A stretch of 64,000 nucleotides of DNA from Setaria digitata. Its lineage: Eukaryota > Nematoda > Chromadorea > Rhabditida > Setariidae. Shown piece by piece: positions 63,410 through 64,000 of the stretch (positions are counted from its first letter, which is position 1; every line of letters begins with the position of its first letter). The stretch spans positions 558,001 to 622,000 of the forward strand of contig RCAB01000001.1 of NCBI GenBank assembly GCA_003640385.1, given 5' to 3'. Both the position numbers and the translations under genes were made by a program. The notes beneath the pieces are model-generated. The model saw only the letters and a list, made by a program, of their open reading frames with translations, was not told where the DNA came from and searched no databases.

Positions 63410-64000
63410 ATGGCGCATGTGGAATATGCAGTTCGTGATCAGCTCTTGAATTGGCTGTGCACACTTGCAATTGGATCTACAGTATGCCTTTTTTTAACTG
63501 GTGTTGAGATATGCTGGCGTATAAGGGTTTGTTCTTTATCGTTTTTAAGCAGCAAATTTGTTGTGATTCATTCAAAGCCAAGTAATTAGTTCAAAGTCAA
63601 ATATTTTTAAAATGAAAGGAATAGTGAAATGATGTTTTGCTTGTGGAAATAAAGTTGACAGTCAAGTAATTCAATTTGTTGGGAAGATTTAGCAGTGCTT
63701 GATTTGGATTTTTTTTTTGTTTCCAAAATTTTGGCGATATGTTTGTTTCGAGTTTGATTCTTCCAAAATAAACTTGGTTGTCAGCTTTGAAGCTCAGGAG
63801 AAATGGATGGATTGTGACTTTGTCGTTTCCATAATACTAACAATTGAAATTCTTCAGTCTCGAGGAACAACGGATGGTATCAGCCCAACTCCATTTCATA
63901 CGGGCTTTATTTCTGGACAGCTTTGGTTACAGTATGGTCTCTTGAGACATGATGAGGTACGTATTTCAAGATTTATTTCTATTTTTAAGAAGGAGACGTA
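63410..64000 (+). CDS. SWEET (MtN3/saliva) sugar transporter, 5' part only
   Basis: SWEET proteins are small membrane carriers for mono- or disaccharides. C. elegans has several swt genes. Exon 1 (63410-63536, from MAHVEYAVRDQLLNWLCTLA) includes the first membrane helix (LAIGSTVCLFLTGVEICW). Exon 2 (63858-63956) encodes SRGTTDGISPTPFHTGFISG then QLWLQYGLLRHDE, the classic SWEET stretch G(T/S)-S-x-x-PF...LWLxYG. The phase-0 join is consistent. The rest of the gene lies beyond the window. An in-frame extension upstream of the chosen ATG has no earlier ATG, so 63410 is the best start. Confidence 0.85.

Overview
The window is AT-rich nuclear DNA from a nematode, most likely a filarial or other spirurid (clade III) worm. 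The evidence is short intron-rich genes with TTTTCAG-type acceptors, worm-type proteins (a pepsin-inhibitor-3-like domain, a SWEET transporter, SEL-1), and probable trans-splice acceptors just upstream of several start codons. I see no bacterial, viral or CRISPR content and no recognisable complete transposon. Species identity is inference. Exon borders were read by eye from GT/GC...AG signals and frame continuity. For ten protein-coding genes the proposed exons sum to a whole number of codons.

Layout, left to right. Positions 2.3-11 kb hold two tandem + strand genes for secreted BPI/LBP-fold lipid-binding proteins. From 13.9 to 30.7 kb there is a run of four + strand housekeeping genes: sel-1/SEL1L (ER-associated degradation), mitochondrial ribosomal protein uS5m, eIF3 subunit m, and CNOT9/RCD1 (CCR4-NOT). 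A convergent - strand gene at 31.0-33.5 kb is the LRRC47 orthologue. At 35-36.7 kb (-) lies a secreted protein joining a pepsin-inhibitor-3-like repeat to a very histidine-rich tail. At 38.2-40.2 kb (+) lies a secreted cysteine-rich protein with a thrombospondin-1-like start. An Artemis-type SNM1 nuclease (40.7-43.4 kb, -) is head-to-head with the first of two tandem SF2/ASF (SRSF1/RSP-3) splicing factors (43.6-44.8 and 46.8-47.9 kb, +).

The right third holds a mitochondrial ClpX unfoldase (50.7-55.3 kb, +) with a complete tRNA-Ala(AGC) inside one of its introns. It is followed by an F-box/leucine-rich-repeat protein (57.2-59.8 kb, -), TIM17 of the inner mitochondrial membrane translocase (60.8-62.5 kb, +), and the first exons of a SWEET sugar transporter cut by the window end.

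The genes do not form one pathway. Themes are mitochondrial protein supply and quality control (uS5m, TIM17, ClpX), protein turnover (SEL1L, F-box), mRNA handling (eIF3m, CNOT9, two SRSF1) and secreted worm-specific proteins. Four single N bases mark assembly joins. Two are flanked by direct copies of the same sequence and two end long poly-T runs, so local duplications there are probably artefacts. The best candidates for something little described are the histidine-rich pepsin-inhibitor-3 protein, the cysteine-rich TSP1 protein, the paired SF2/ASF genes and the separate membrane-anchor exon of sel-1.
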